Source: Candidatus Saccharimonadota bacterium (GTDB lineage: Bacteria; Patescibacteriota; Saccharimonadia; Saccharimonadales; UBA4665). Taken from it: a stretch of 64,000 bases of DNA. The position numbers and the translations under genes are program-made. The notes beneath the pieces are model-generated. The model was not told the origin of the DNA. It saw only the letters and a program-made list of their open reading frames with translations, and ran no database searches. The DNA lies in NCBI GenBank assembly GCA_027459325.1, contig DAIDIO010000001.1:124001-188000 (forward strand). Reading direction: 5' to 3'. Below, in pieces: positions 31,099 through 40,471 of this stretch; the stretch's first letter is position 1; each line of letters opens with the position of its first letter.

Positions 31099-31398
31099 TC
31101 AGGAGAGACTATTAGCTAGAACGTCTACATTTTCAATAACTGGTGCTGTTTCGAATAAGTGCGGAGCTTGTGCCATTAATGCTGACGCTACTTTGCCATG
31201 CAAATGTGTCAGTCTTCCATCTTCATCGTCGAAAGTATCAAATATACCATAGCGGTTATGATCAAGTTTTATGGCGTACCATGATCGAGTGCCAGGTTCC
31301 TGTTCAATGAGTGTTTGAGCGCTTCTCAAAAACTCCTCTACTTCTTTTTCTTTACCTTCTTTGGCAATCAGTGAAGCAAATATACCTTTAGTAATCAT
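31099..31398 (-). CDS. Antibiotic biosynthesis monooxygenase (ABM) domain protein
   Basis: 99 residues. GIFASLIAKEGKEKEVEEFL, then EPGTRSWYAIKLDHNRYGIF, DTFDDEDGRLTHL and VIENVDVLANS make the dimeric alpha+beta ABM fold. Such proteins include quinol monooxygenases and many uncharacterised enzymes. The usual His in this fold is present in HLHGK. Substrate unknown. Stands alone. Confidence 0.85.
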   Translation of the reverse strand: MITKGIFASLIAKEGKEKEVEEFLRSAQTLIEQEPGTRSWYAIKLDHNRYGIFDTFDDEDGRLTHLHGKVASALMAQAPHLFETAPVIENVDVLANSLS

Positions 31399-31741
31399 TT
31401 ACTAATAGTCTACCAAAATTATGCGATGAAAGAAAACGAGGCGTACTGGTCAGAATTTATTTAGTCCTAACAAAAGGCTAGCATATAGCCAGGTAGATGC
31501 TGTGGCAAAAGTTGTAGGTGAATCGAATCGGAGTGTTATTAACGAAGATTATCTGAAGCAAAGTCTTATAGCCGTCAAATTAAACCGTTAGACGATTTTA
31601 GCAGGAACTTTATACATAATATTTACAGTGATAGCGGCGAGGTGGACAAAATGGAATCAATTTAAATAAGAACTGATAAAGATGAGTAAAATAGTTAGGG
31701 TAGAAACCAATGTTTCAGTCTAAATGAATGTTACTGAACCG
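31399..31741. other. Gene-free stretch with coding remnants
   Basis: Two decayed reading fragments on the plus strand. 31475-31590 reads NKRLAYSQVDAVAKVVGES then NRSVINEDYLKQSLIAVKLN and stop. 31642-31715 reads WTKWNQFK, stop, ELIKMSKIVRVE, and matches WAKWNQLKLDLVDMLQIVKQ at 32756-32846. They look like pieces of one lost gene on both sides of the APH-like gene. Confidence 0.5.
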
Positions 31742-32689
31742 CTATGCTAAATGTTTACCAAAAGTATTGCTATCAATAGGTTGGCCAGCAAGATATTGAT
31801 TAATACAGTATCGTAATGTTGCTTTTTTAATTTGCCAAACGTAATCATGACCAATTTTCTCAGCTATGCCCTTTTCAAAAGAAACTCCCCATATTGCTTT
31901 CAGCATCAACATATCATCTGTATATTGTGATAATTTCTCTATCTCTAAATGAGTGGCTGCAGAATCTACTGCATTAAAATATGATCGAATTTGAGTCTCG
32001 CTGAAATCATAAGCTAACTTATTGTCACCATCAGGTGTTGTGAAGTTCCAAAACCTGCCGATGAATGGGCTTGTCAGAACATCAAAACCCGCAGGAGCTA
32101 TGAACTTATGTTCAAAGTCAATGACTCCACCCGGCATCATATTAAAGGGCCCTAAATCTCCATGAGTTAAAACCAGCGGCAATCCACTAATTTTTGCTTC
32201 TGCTTTTCTGAAAACAGTCTCGAGTTGCCCTTGGTCTAAGTCAGGATTTTCCTCTACAACATTAGCTAGACCAATGCCTTCACGTAAATTACTTGGCTCA
32301 TTTATTGTCACGGCAGATTTTAATTGAGCCAGCAGAAATAATACCGCAATATGGCAGTATTGATTAAAAGTAGCATCCTTCACGCTTTTCGATTCAGAAA
32401 ATTCAGCTTTGAATAGATCTCCAAAAGTTTTGGAACCAAGCGAAGATTCTGTAAAGTAAGCAGTGTCACTACTTATTTCCCCATTACTTAAAATTTCAGG
32501 CGTTGGGAAACCTTGTTTATAAACCAGCTCCGCAAAAATTAGTTCATCTTGTATTCTGTCTCGCGGCCCTGCTCTTAAGTAGCTTGAACCATCAGTAGAC
32601 AAGTAGATGTAGCCACTTTCTAAAGCTCTAGTCTTAACGTATGTCCAATCAGTATCTGCTATGTGCAAACGTTCTGGGAGAGTTTCCAT
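31742..32689 (-). CDS. APH-like phosphotransferase
   Basis: 315 residues. The kinase-like fold of aminoglycoside/choline phosphotransferases is visible in the catalytic loop LVLTHGDLGPFNMMPGGVIDFEH, where HGDLGPFN has the catalytic Asp and Asn and IDFEH the metal-binding Asp. The N-lobe is divergent (TDWTYVKTRALESGYIYLS). Substrates of such proteins range from antibiotics to sugars and homoserine, so resistance should not be assumed. TATTAT ends exactly 6 nt before the ATG on the minus strand. Confidence 0.82.
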   Translation of the reverse strand: METLPERLHIADTDWTYVKTRALESGYIYLSTDGSSYLRAGPRDRIQDELIFAELVYKQGFPTPEILSNGEISSDTAYFTESSLGSKTFGDLFKAEFSESKSVKDATFNQYCHIAVLFLLAQLKSAVTINEPSNLREGIGLANVVEENPDLDQGQLETVFRKAEAKISGLPLVLTHGDLGPFNMMPGGVIDFEHKFIAPAGFDVLTSPFIGRFWNFTTPDGDNKLAYDFSETQIRSYFNAVDSAATHLEIEKLSQYTDDMLMLKAIWGVSFEKGIAEKIGHDYVWQIKKATLRYCINQYLAGQPIDSNTFGKHLA

Positions 32690-32912
32690 GCGCTAATAAT
32701 ACTAGCATCTAAATAGAAAGCACATACCAATTATAAGCAGTATAGTAGACCAGCGTTGGGCGAAATGGAACCAGCTTAAACTGGATCTTGTCGATATGTT
32801 GCAGATAGTGAAACAGGTTAGAGAAGCAATGACTATTGCAGGCTGAAGTAATATAATTGAATCATAGTTCTTATTCTTGCAATCACACAGAGCCTAAGAT
32901 AGATTGTTTACA
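32690..32912. other. Intergenic stretch with second remnant copy
   Basis: Plus-strand 32750-32848 reads DQRWAKWNQLKLDLVDMLQI then VKQVREAMTIAG and stop: the better-preserved copy of the fragment at 31642. No start codon or promoter is associated with it. Confidence 0.5.
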
Positions 32913-33224
32913 ATGAGTCTTAAACCTGGGCTAACTGAAATTAATAGCGAGAGACTGTCTGACCAGACACTAGTAGCTATGGGTATTAAAACTGGAACCA
33001 TACCTGTTGCAAAAAATGTTGTAATTGGCTCTCCTGATTACGGGTCGTTAGCTTTAGTATTGGAAGATTATGCTAATGCTGGTTGGCCAGAAGAACGTAT
33101 TCTTGGCATGTGGTTGGCATACGAGGGTCTAGCTAGAGTGGCAGAGTTTGACTCTAAGAAAACTACGGAACCAGAGCCAAGTTATAAAAGAGTTATTGGT
33201 CATCTTCAACAATTGTTCAGATAG
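32913..33224 (+). CDS. Unknown small protein, 103 residues
   Basis: Soluble, no recognised domain. The sequence has a central hydrophobic helix pair (YGSLALVLEDYANAGWPEER then ILGMWLAYEGLARVAEF). The ATG at 32913 is preferred over the in-frame TTG at 32904. It stands between the APH remnant region and the tRNA at 33268, so it may be accessory. Confidence 0.5.
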   Translation: MSLKPGLTEINSERLSDQTLVAMGIKTGTIPVAKNVVIGSPDYGSLALVLEDYANAGWPEERILGMWLAYEGLARVAEFDSKKTTEPEPSYKRVIGHLQQLFR

Positions 33225-33267
33225 TTCTTGGTCACTTCTAAAGTCTCGTCTAAAACACAAGTAAAAA

Positions 33268-33344
33268 TGGTAGCGGCGAGTGGGCTTGAACCACTGACCT
33301 CAGGCTTATGAGTCCTGCGCTCTAACCAGCTGAGCTACGCCGCC
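33268..33344 (-). tRNA. tRNA with CAT anticodon (probably elongator Met)
   Basis: Minus strand: acceptor GGCGGCG with CGCCGCT (first pair G-T), D-arm AGCTCAGCTGGTTAGAGC, anticodon loop CTCATAA, T-arm AGTGG-TTCAAGC-CCACT, discriminator A, encoded CCA (33268-33270) and a following T-run. Body and D-arm resemble elongator tRNA-Met of many bacteria. It is the third CAT tRNA in the window. Confidence 0.9.
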
Positions 33345-33393
33345 ATGAATTATTAATTCAGACCATAAATATACCATGAATTATATCTGTTAG

Positions 33394-34167
33394 CTAGTTT
33401 TTGATGGCTAAGATAGCAGCGGCAATGACTCCAATTATTATGACCAATATTCTGAGAGTATGAGAAGAAACCTTTTGAATGTAAGTCGATCCTAGATAAC
33501 CGCCACAAGTACTACCGCAGGCTGTTATAAGGCCTATGCGCCAATTAATCAGGTGGGAAGTGAAAAGAATAGCTATGGTCGCAAATGCAATGGCTATAGA
33601 CACGACGTTCTTTACGGCATTCATTCTGTGTATATAGTTATGTAAGCCCGTAAAACCTAAGAAAGCTAACATTACAAAGCCAAAGCCCGCCCCGAAGTAA
33701 CCCCCATAAATAGACAAGGGAAAAAGGCCGACCGAGATAAGTAATAGCGGTTTTATATCGTTAGCGGCTTTTTTGCTAGTCATATGCCTCTTTAGCTTTT
33801 TGTAAATAAATGGCTGAAAGGCGAACAGCACAACCGCCGTTATAAGTAGCCAGGGAACCATGCTGGCAAAGTCGTTAGCCCGGGTGTGTCTAAGTAAAAG
33901 CGCGCCAATTAAGGCACCGGCTATAGCGGGAATGAGCAGGATAATAAAGTATCTCTTGGGTACTTTCTTGAGCTGTTTTTTGTAGCCGTAGGCCGAGCTA
34001 ACTCCACCAGGTAGAATGCTGACGTTAGCAGTAGCGTTAGCAATTAATGCTGAGACATGTCCAAAAGCTATAATTACCGGAAAACCCACTAACATACCAC
34101 CACCGGCAATGGCGTTCATGCCGCCGACAAATATCCCGGCCAGAAATAGTATAAGATCGTTAAACAT
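33394..34167 (-). CDS. TauE/SafE-family anion exporter
   Basis: 257 residues with eight predicted transmembrane helices. The N-terminal repeat begins FLAGIFVGGMNAIAGGGMLVGFPV (split here over two halves), and the second repeat has YGGYFGAGFGFVMLAFLGF, both classical for TauE/SafE. Transports small anions such as sulfite or organosulfur compounds in known members; specificity here is unknown. Divergent from tilS. Confidence 0.88.
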   Translation of the reverse strand: MFNDLILFLAGIFVGGMNAIAGGGMLVGFPVIIAFGHVSALIANATANVSILPGGVSSAYGYKKQLKKVPKRYFIILLIPAIAGALIGALLLRHTRANDFASMVPWLLITAVVLFAFQPFIYKKLKRHMTSKKAANDIKPLLLISVGLFPLSIYGGYFGAGFGFVMLAFLGFTGLHNYIHRMNAVKNVVSIAIAFATIAILFTSHLINWRIGLITACGSTCGGYLGSTYIQKVSSHTLRILVIIIGVIAAAILAIKN

Positions 34168-34230
34168 TTTGATTTTTAAGCTTTACTCTTTAAACAGTAT
34201 AACTGAATACTTGTACAATAGGTTCTACAT

Positions 34231-35121
34231 ATGGAGATTGCCTTGCCATCGAATCAAACCTATATTGCCGCGATTAGTGGAGGTGTTGATTCAATGGTTC
34301 TACTTGATCTTTTGATCGGTAAAGCTGAGAAATGTAACTGGCAGATTATCGTCGCTCATGTTGACCACGGCATCAGAAGTGACTCACTGCTGGATAAACA
34401 GTTGGTAGAGCAGGTGGCAAATAACCATAATCTTCTTTTTGAAACAACTCGCTTAAGTTTGGGTCCCGGCTCAAGCGAGGAGCTAGCCAGGCAGCAGCGT
34501 TACCGGTTTTTGGAAGAACTAGCTTCTAAATACCATGCTTCCGCAATTGTTACTGCTCATCATCAAGATGATTTAATAGAGACGGCCATAATTAATTTGA
34601 TTCGTGGGACCGGCAGAAAAGGCCTCACTTCACTTATAGATAATGACTCACGGCTTCGACCACTAATTCATTACACCAAAGCCGACATCATTAATTACGC
34701 TAGGCAACGATCTATTAGCTGGCGGGAGGATAGTTCTAACACGGACGAATCTTATCTTAGGAACTATATCCGTCGTAATATAATGCCGCGGATTGACGCT
34801 TCAGCTAGATCTAAGCTGGTTGGTATATTAAATGAGCTTAGCAGAATCAACCGACAGTTAGATGCCATTCTAGCGGAAATTATTAACCAGCAAACCGTGG
34901 CTAATGAGTTGGACCGGGCCTGGTTTAAATTGCTGCCACATAGGACCGCTTTGGAGGTTATGGCTAGCTGGCTCAGACAAAATAACCTGGCAGGATTTAG
35001 CAAGTTAACCCTTGAAAGATTAGTCGTATCTGCTAAAGTGGCAAGAGTAAAACAAAGCTTTCCAATTTATAACAACCAATATTTATTTATTAATAAGAGT
35101 ACTTTAAGCCTAAGAGACTAG
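34231..35121 (+). CDS. tilS: tRNA(Ile)-lysidine synthase
   Basis: Attaches lysine to C34 of the CAU-anticodon tRNA-Ile so it reads AUA. N-type ATP pyrophosphatase with AAISGGVDSMVLLDLL (PP-loop SGGVDS) at about residue 10, AHVDHGIRSDS, VTAHHQDDLIETAIINLIRG and RRNIMPRID. 296 residues, with a shortened C-terminal region compared with the E. coli protein. The needed substrate, a CAT tRNA, is encoded within 17 kb (17483 and 33268 candidates). TACAAT ends 11 nt before the ATG. Confidence 0.92.
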   Translation: MEIALPSNQTYIAAISGGVDSMVLLDLLIGKAEKCNWQIIVAHVDHGIRSDSLLDKQLVEQVANNHNLLFETTRLSLGPGSSEELARQQRYRFLEELASKYHASAIVTAHHQDDLIETAIINLIRGTGRKGLTSLIDNDSRLRPLIHYTKADIINYARQRSISWREDSSNTDESYLRNYIRRNIMPRIDASARSKLVGILNELSRINRQLDAILAEIINQQTVANELDRAWFKLLPHRTALEVMASWLRQNNLAGFSKLTLERLVVSAKVARVKQSFPIYNNQYLFINKSTLSLRD

Positions 35122-35128
35122 GCTTAAA
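35103..35128 (+). other. Hairpin at the tilS stop
   Basis: TTTAAGCCTA (35103-35112) pairs perfectly with TAGGCTTAAA (35119-35128). It includes the tilS stop codon and lacks a T-run, so it is a candidate message-end stabiliser more than a terminator. Confidence 0.45.
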
Positions 35129-35156
35129 CAAGGGAAAAAAGGTATAATAGTCTTTT

Positions 35157-37022
35157 ATGGATAGTAAACTTCCCGGCCAGAACCGTAAGCAATCGCCGAA
35201 AAACCGTCATGCTAAAAATGCCGGCTTTATAGCGTTAGTTGTGCTTTTCGCGCTAATTGTCTTTGCGGCCTATGATCAACCTACTAATTTAAATGAAATT
35301 AGCGTTACTCAGGCAATAACCGATAACAACGCCGGAGATTACTCGAAGGTCTTAGTCAGCGGTAATGAGCTGGATATAACGCCTAAGGGTCAAAACCATG
35401 CCACTCTCAAAACTTATGTCGATCCGAACTCCAGCCTTAAATCTCAAGGTTTTAACATAACCAAATCCCAGTTTACCTATAAAGCTGCCAGCTCCAGCAG
35501 TTCAACCATATTGTCACTCGCCGAATCAATCGTGCCTGTTCTACTGATTGGGGCGCTGCTTTACTTTATGCTTAGGAGTGCCCAAGGCCAGGGTAATCAG
35601 GCCTTGTCCTTTGGAAAGAGCCGGGCCCGCCTTTACGGCAACGAAAAGGATAAAGTAACCTTTAAGGAAGTTGCTGGTTCAGCTGAAGCTAAACAAGACT
35701 TGGAAGAAGTCGTCGAGTTTCTAAAGTTCCCGAAGAAGTTCAACTCTATGGGCGCCCGTATTCCTAAGGGCGTTCTACTGGTTGGTCCTCCTGGTACCGG
35801 AAAGACAATGCTGGCCAGAGCTGTTGCAGGTGAAGCCAATGTGCCATTCTTTAGTATCTCAGGCTCAGAATTCGTGGAAATGTTTGTCGGCGTTGGTGCA
35901 TCCAGAGTGCGGGACCTTTTTGCTAAAGCTAAGAAGAATGCGCCCTGCATTATTTTCGTAGATGAAATTGATGCCGTCGGCCGCCGCCGCGGTAGCGGTA
36001 TGGGTGGTGGACATGACGAGCGGGAACAAACCCTAAACCAGATATTAGTCGAAATGGATGGCTTTGAGCAGGGACAGAACGTTATTGTCCTGGCTGCTAC
36101 TAACCGGGCAGACGTACTTGACCCTGCCTTGCTTCGACCTGGTCGGTTTGACCGACGGGTGAATATTGGTTTGCCTGACCGACGGGACAGGGAAGCCATT
36201 CTTAGAGTCCACTATGCCAAGAAACCACTGGCTAAGAATGTTGACCTAGATTCTCTAGCTGCTAAAGCGGCTGGTAGTTCTGGCGCAGATCTAGCTAACA
36301 TAGCTAACGAATCTGCCATTATTGCGGCCAGAAATTCCCATCAGCAGATTACCCAACATGACGTTACAGAAGCATTCGAGCGGGTCGCAATTGGACCGGA
36401 GCGTAAGAGCCGGATTATGTCTGATAAGGATAAGGAAGTAACTGCTTACCATGAGGCGGGACATGCTTTGGTTGGACACGTATTACCGGATGCCGATCCG
36501 GTACATAAGGTCACTATTATCCCCCGCGGTAATACTGGTGGAGTGACATGGTCTATTCCACCCGAGGATAGAATGTTTACCAGCCTGGTACAGTTTAAGG
36601 ACGCACTAGCCCGTGCGCTGGGCGGCCGTGTGGCTGAAGAGATAATTCTAGGTTACGACCACATTACTACTGGGGCTGGCAGTGATTTACCGAATGCCGC
36701 AGAAATGGCTAGAGATATGATCGTAAATCAGGGTATGGGCAAGAAGTTAAGAAACCAGGTATTTCATATTGATGATGGCATGATGATCGACCGACTGGTC
36801 CATGAGCGGGAATACTCAGATGAAACCGCTAAAGCAATCGACGACGAAGTCGAAAGTTTAATTACCGAAGCTGCCAATCGGGCAAGATTTGTTATTAAAG
36901 CAAACCTCGATAAACTTGAGGCTTTAAAGGATAAATTACTGGAAAAAGAGACAGTCGATGCCGATGAGGTAGCTGAAACTCTTAAAGGTGCTAAACTTCC
37001 GGCGTCTGCTGCATTATACTAG
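35157..37022 (+). CDS. ftsH: ATP-dependent zinc metalloprotease FtsH
   Basis: Membrane-bound AAA+ protease for membrane-protein quality control. Two transmembrane helices (about 22-42 and 123-142) frame an extracytoplasmic domain. Walker A GPPGTGKT at about 206, Walker [12 protein letters not shown], second region of homology [20 protein letters not shown] (20 residues), zinc site HEAGH at about 427 and the third ligand Asp region [12 protein letters not shown]. Length 621 is normal. TATAAT ends 8 nt before the ATG. murJ follows after 6 bp, so the two may be co-transcribed. Confidence 0.97.
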   Translation: MDSKLPGQNRKQSPKNRHAKNAGFIALVVLFALIVFAAYDQPTNLNEISVTQAITDNNAGDYSKVLVSGNELDITPKGQNHATLKTYVDPNSSLKSQGFNITKSQFTYKAASSSSSTILSLAESIVPVLLIGALLYFMLRSAQGQGNQALSFGKSRARLYGNEKDKVTFKEVAGSAEAKQDLEEVVEFLKFPKKFNSMGARIPKGVLLVGPPGTGKTMLARAVAGEANVPFFSISGSEFVEMFVGVGASRVRDLFAKAKKNAPCIIFVDEIDAVGRRRGSGMGGGHDEREQTLNQILVEMDGFEQGQNVIVLAATNRADVLDPALLRPGRFDRRVNIGLPDRRDREAILRVHYAKKPLAKNVDLDSLAAKAAGSSGADLANIANESAIIAARNSHQQITQHDVTEAFERVAIGPERKSRIMSDKDKEVTAYHEAGHALVGHVLPDADPVHKVTIIPRGNTGGVTWSIPPEDRMFTSLVQFKDALARALGGRVAEEIILGYDHITTGAGSDLPNAAEMARDMIVNQGMGKKLRNQVFHIDDGMMIDRLVHEREYSDETAKAIDDEVESLITEAANRARFVIKANLDKLEALKDKLLEKETVDADEVAETLKGAKLPASAALY

Positions 37023-37028
37023 GTTGGA

Positions 37029-38627
37029 ATGAAGCCGACCGCTAATCCCAGACAACGTAAAGCCCGTATCAGCATTTCCAATGTGGCTTTTTTGCTAATT
37101 GCTACGTCGATGACCGGACAGTTGCTAGGATTTTTAAGAACTAAATTAGTTAATGCTAACTTTCCAACCGCTGGTCCGCATAGTACTGACGCCTATTTCG
37201 CGGCCTTTAACGTGCCCGACTTATTCTTTTATACAATAGCGGCCGGCGCCTTAGGCGTGGCATTTATGCCGGTGCTGGCAGACCGGCTTTCCAAGAATGA
37301 CCGCCGTGGTATGTGGGAGCTATCTAACAGCCTTATGAACTTCCTGGCAATTCTAATGGGTATTGTCGGCGTAATTATCTTAATTTTTGCTAATCCATTA
37401 ATAAAGTACGTTGTGGCTCCCGGATTATCTCCAGCACAAATACATACAGCTGCCAACATCATGAGGTTAATTGCTTTTAACCCGTTTTTGTTCATGGTCT
37501 CGGGAATATTAAATGCCTCACAGCAGGCCATGGGACGGTTCTTTTTTTATGCCATAGCTCCTCTGTTCTATAACCTGTCGATTATCATCAGCATCTATGT
37601 CTTTAAGGGTAATATTGGACTGGTTGGACTAGGGATTGGTGCGCTAGCCGGAGCCTTGTTGCAACTGGGCATAGTTATAGCTGGCTTATGGAAACTTGGG
37701 TATTCCTGGAAGCCAAAGATTCAGTGGCATAGCGGTGAGTTTCATTTAATCCTCAGAAACCTGCCACCGAGATCGCTAGACCAGGGCATGGATCAAATTG
37801 AAAGTATTGTCGAAACTCATGTCGCCAGCGGACTGGGCAGCGGCAATATTACCTACTATAACAATGCCTTCATCCTTTCGACGGCGCCCATTCTACTGAT
37901 TGGCACAGCTATATCGACGGCTGCCTTCCCGAGACTTAATAACCGTCTCAGCCGGGGCCGGCCGGATCTATTCAGAAAAGACTTTTTAATGGTTATACGG
38001 GCCATGATATGGATAAGTGCGCCGTTAGTGGTTCTCTGTTATTTCTGTCGTGGTTACTTAGCCCGGCTAATTTATGCTCACGGCAGCCCGCAAATAGCTG
38101 CTATTTTCGGTTATTTAACCTTGGCTATTTTCTTTAGAATTATGTATGCAATAATTTCCCGCTGGTTTTATGCTCAAAAAGATACAAAAACGCCTATGTT
38201 TGTTTCAATTTTTACTATCGCCTTAAATGTCGTACTTGCAATAACATTATCTAACCCGAATACTTATGGAGTAGAGGGTCTAGCGATGGCCCAGTCAATA
38301 GTAGCCCTTGTTGAAGTCATGATATTGGTAGCAATAATGCTGTATCGCGATCATAAATTATTTGATTCAGAATTCCTGAGCGGAGTATGGCGAATAATTT
38401 CAGTGACCGGCTTCACCGTGGTGGCTAGCTTTATTATGATTTCATTGTATCCCTTAGGCATAAATGACCGTGGTATATTTACTCTTGGTAGCAAGCTGTT
38501 CTTTATTACAGCCATTACGTTTGCAGTACACTTTGCTGTATCGGCGCTATTTGATCTCGACGAAGTCAGGCCGGTCTTTAGCCGAATTAAGCGGATTGCT
38601 TTAAGCCCCGTTAAAGTTGATCTTTAG
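37029..38627 (+). CDS. murJ: Lipid II flippase MurJ (MviN)
   Basis: 532 residues with about 14 predicted transmembrane helices, MATE-like MVF family. Family marks include TSMTGQLLGFLRTKLV at the start, STDAYFAAFNVPDLFFYTIA, GALGVAFMPVLADRL, and PRSLDQGMDQIESIVE, with conserved Arg residues lining the cavity. Flips lipid II across the membrane for wall synthesis, linking it to murC elsewhere in the window. Six bp after ftsH. Confidence 0.95.
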   Translation: MKPTANPRQRKARISISNVAFLLIATSMTGQLLGFLRTKLVNANFPTAGPHSTDAYFAAFNVPDLFFYTIAAGALGVAFMPVLADRLSKNDRRGMWELSNSLMNFLAILMGIVGVIILIFANPLIKYVVAPGLSPAQIHTAANIMRLIAFNPFLFMVSGILNASQQAMGRFFFYAIAPLFYNLSIIISIYVFKGNIGLVGLGIGALAGALLQLGIVIAGLWKLGYSWKPKIQWHSGEFHLILRNLPPRSLDQGMDQIESIVETHVASGLGSGNITYYNNAFILSTAPILLIGTAISTAAFPRLNNRLSRGRPDLFRKDFLMVIRAMIWISAPLVVLCYFCRGYLARLIYAHGSPQIAAIFGYLTLAIFFRIMYAIISRWFYAQKDTKTPMFVSIFTIALNVVLAITLSNPNTYGVEGLAMAQSIVALVEVMILVAIMLYRDHKLFDSEFLSGVWRIISVTGFTVVASFIMISLYPLGINDRGIFTLGSKLFFITAITFAVHFAVSALFDLDEVRPVFSRIKRIALSPVKVDL

Positions 38628-38669
38628 CTTTTGTCTACCTCTGTTAATTCTGTTATAATAGGCATAACA

Positions 38670-40448
38670 ATGACAACCAACCATATCCGCAACTTTTCTA
38701 TTATTGCTCATATTGACCACGGCAAGTCGACTCTGGCTGACCGGCTTATGGAACTGACTGGCACCGTACAAAAGCGTGATATGAAGGCACAGCTGCTGGA
38801 CCGTATGGATTTGGAGCGGGAGAAGGGTATAACAATTAAACTGGCTCCAGTGCGTATGGCTTATAAAGGCTTCGAATTGAATTTGATTGATACGCCCGGG
38901 CATGTTGATTTTAGTTATGAAGTCAGCCGTAGCTTAGAGGCTTGTGAGGGAGCCTTACTGGTGGTTGATGCTACACAGGGCATCCAAGCCCAAACTGTTT
39001 CTAACGTCTACCTGGCAATGCAGGCTGAGCTGACGATTATTCCAATACTTAATAAAATTGATCTACCGGCTTCTGACATCGATAAATGCGCTCATGAAAT
39101 TATAAGTCTGCTGGGTTGCAAGAGAGAAGACATACTGCTAGCCTCAGCTAAAACCGGCGAGGGCGTAGATCTTATACTGGATGCAATTATTGATAGGTTG
39201 CCACCGCCAAAAGAAACAACCGATAATAAAACCCGAGCCCTAATATTTGATAGTTATTATGATGACTACCGCGGCGTTATCCTCTACGTCAGAATCTTTA
39301 ATGGTGAAGTGAATAAGTCAGAGAACTTTAAGATAATGTCAACCAAAGCTGAGGGTATTGCTCTTGAAGTCGGCTTTTTAAATCCCGGCATGAAAGCCAA
39401 CAATCTGTTAAAACAGGGAGAGATAGGTTATATAGTAACTAATCTTAAATCTACCCGGGAGGCCAAAGTCGGCGATACATTAACTTTGCTATCAGCGCCT
39501 GCCGATCAGCCTTTACCGGGCTATAAGGACGTAAAACCCTTTGTTTATGCCGGCTTCTTCCCGGAGAGTAACGAGGATTACCAGGAGCTTAAAGACGCTA
39601 TAGAAAAGTTGTCTCTCAGTGATTCAGCTATCCAGTTTCAGCCAGAAAACTCGCCGGTGCTCGGATTTGGTGTACGCATCGGCTTCCTGGGACTACTGCA
39701 CATGGATATAGTCAGGGAACGGCTGGAGCGAGAATATGATCTAAGCTTAGTAGTTACTAACCCTTCGACCGATTACAAAGTGCTGCTAAGTAGCGGTCAG
39801 GAAATTGATATCAAAAGCGCTAGCGATCTACCGGATACCAGCCTGATTAAAGAAATCAGGGAACCGTGGATTGAGGGAGAGATTATTGTGCCCCAGGAAT
39901 TCGTTGGTTCGGTAATCCAGTTAATATCCTCAAAACGGGGTATCCAAAAGAACCTAAGCTATGCCAGCACCAGAGCGCTGGTTAGCTTCGAAGCCCCACT
40001 AGCCAATTTGTTAACAGATTTTTACGATCAGCTGAAAAGCTTAACCAGCGGTTACGGTTCTTTTAATTATGAACTTAAAGATTATCGGGTTGAAGATTTA
40101 GTTCGCGTCGATTTTTATGTAGCCGGTGAAATGGTTGGCGCTTTATCGCTGATGGTTCATAGAAGTGAAGCCAACGCCCTAGGCCGTGAAGTGGTTGCAA
40201 AGCTAAAAGATATAATTCCACGGCAAAACTTCAAAGTCGCCCTTCAGGCCGCTATTGGCGGTAAGTTTATTGCCCGCGAGGACCTTAGTGCTTACCGGAA
40301 GGATGTTACCAGCGGTCTGTATGGCGGTGATGTATCAAGAAAGAAGAAAGTTTTAGCTAAGCAGGCAAAAGGTAAAAAGCGTCTAAAACGTTTCGGTAAG
40401 GTAGATATCCCGAGCGAAGCCTTCACGGTAATGCTGAAGCGGGACTGA
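38670..40448 (+). CDS. lepA: Elongation factor 4 (LepA)
   Basis: Ribosome-associated GTPase that promotes back-translocation or aids ribosome assembly. G1 AHIDHGKSTLADRL, G2 region with ERGIT-type ERE KGITIKL, G3 DTPGHVDF, G4 NKIDLP, and the LepA-specific C-terminal domain ending KKLKRFGKVDIPSEAF-like. About 592 residues. The in-frame start at 38631 is rejected: TATAAT (38654-38659) sits between it and ATG 38670, and the protein family begins MT..HIRNFSIIAHIDHG. Confidence 0.96.
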   Translation: MTTNHIRNFSIIAHIDHGKSTLADRLMELTGTVQKRDMKAQLLDRMDLEREKGITIKLAPVRMAYKGFELNLIDTPGHVDFSYEVSRSLEACEGALLVVDATQGIQAQTVSNVYLAMQAELTIIPILNKIDLPASDIDKCAHEIISLLGCKREDILLASAKTGEGVDLILDAIIDRLPPPKETTDNKTRALIFDSYYDDYRGVILYVRIFNGEVNKSENFKIMSTKAEGIALEVGFLNPGMKANNLLKQGEIGYIVTNLKSTREAKVGDTLTLLSAPADQPLPGYKDVKPFVYAGFFPESNEDYQELKDAIEKLSLSDSAIQFQPENSPVLGFGVRIGFLGLLHMDIVRERLEREYDLSLVVTNPSTDYKVLLSSGQEIDIKSASDLPDTSLIKEIREPWIEGEIIVPQEFVGSVIQLISSKRGIQKNLSYASTRALVSFEAPLANLLTDFYDQLKSLTSGYGSFNYELKDYRVEDLVRVDFYVAGEMVGALSLMVHRSEANALGREVVAKLKDIIPRQNFKVALQAAIGGKFIAREDLSAYRKDVTSGLYGGDVSRKKKVLAKQAKGKKRLKRFGKVDIPSEAFTVMLKRD

Positions 40449-40471
40449 CTCTGGTATAATTGATCAATCAA

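Noticed and set aside
31742-32689. Labelling the APH-like gene as antibiotic resistance
   Set aside because: The catalytic loop shows only the broad phosphotransferase fold; many members act on other substrates.
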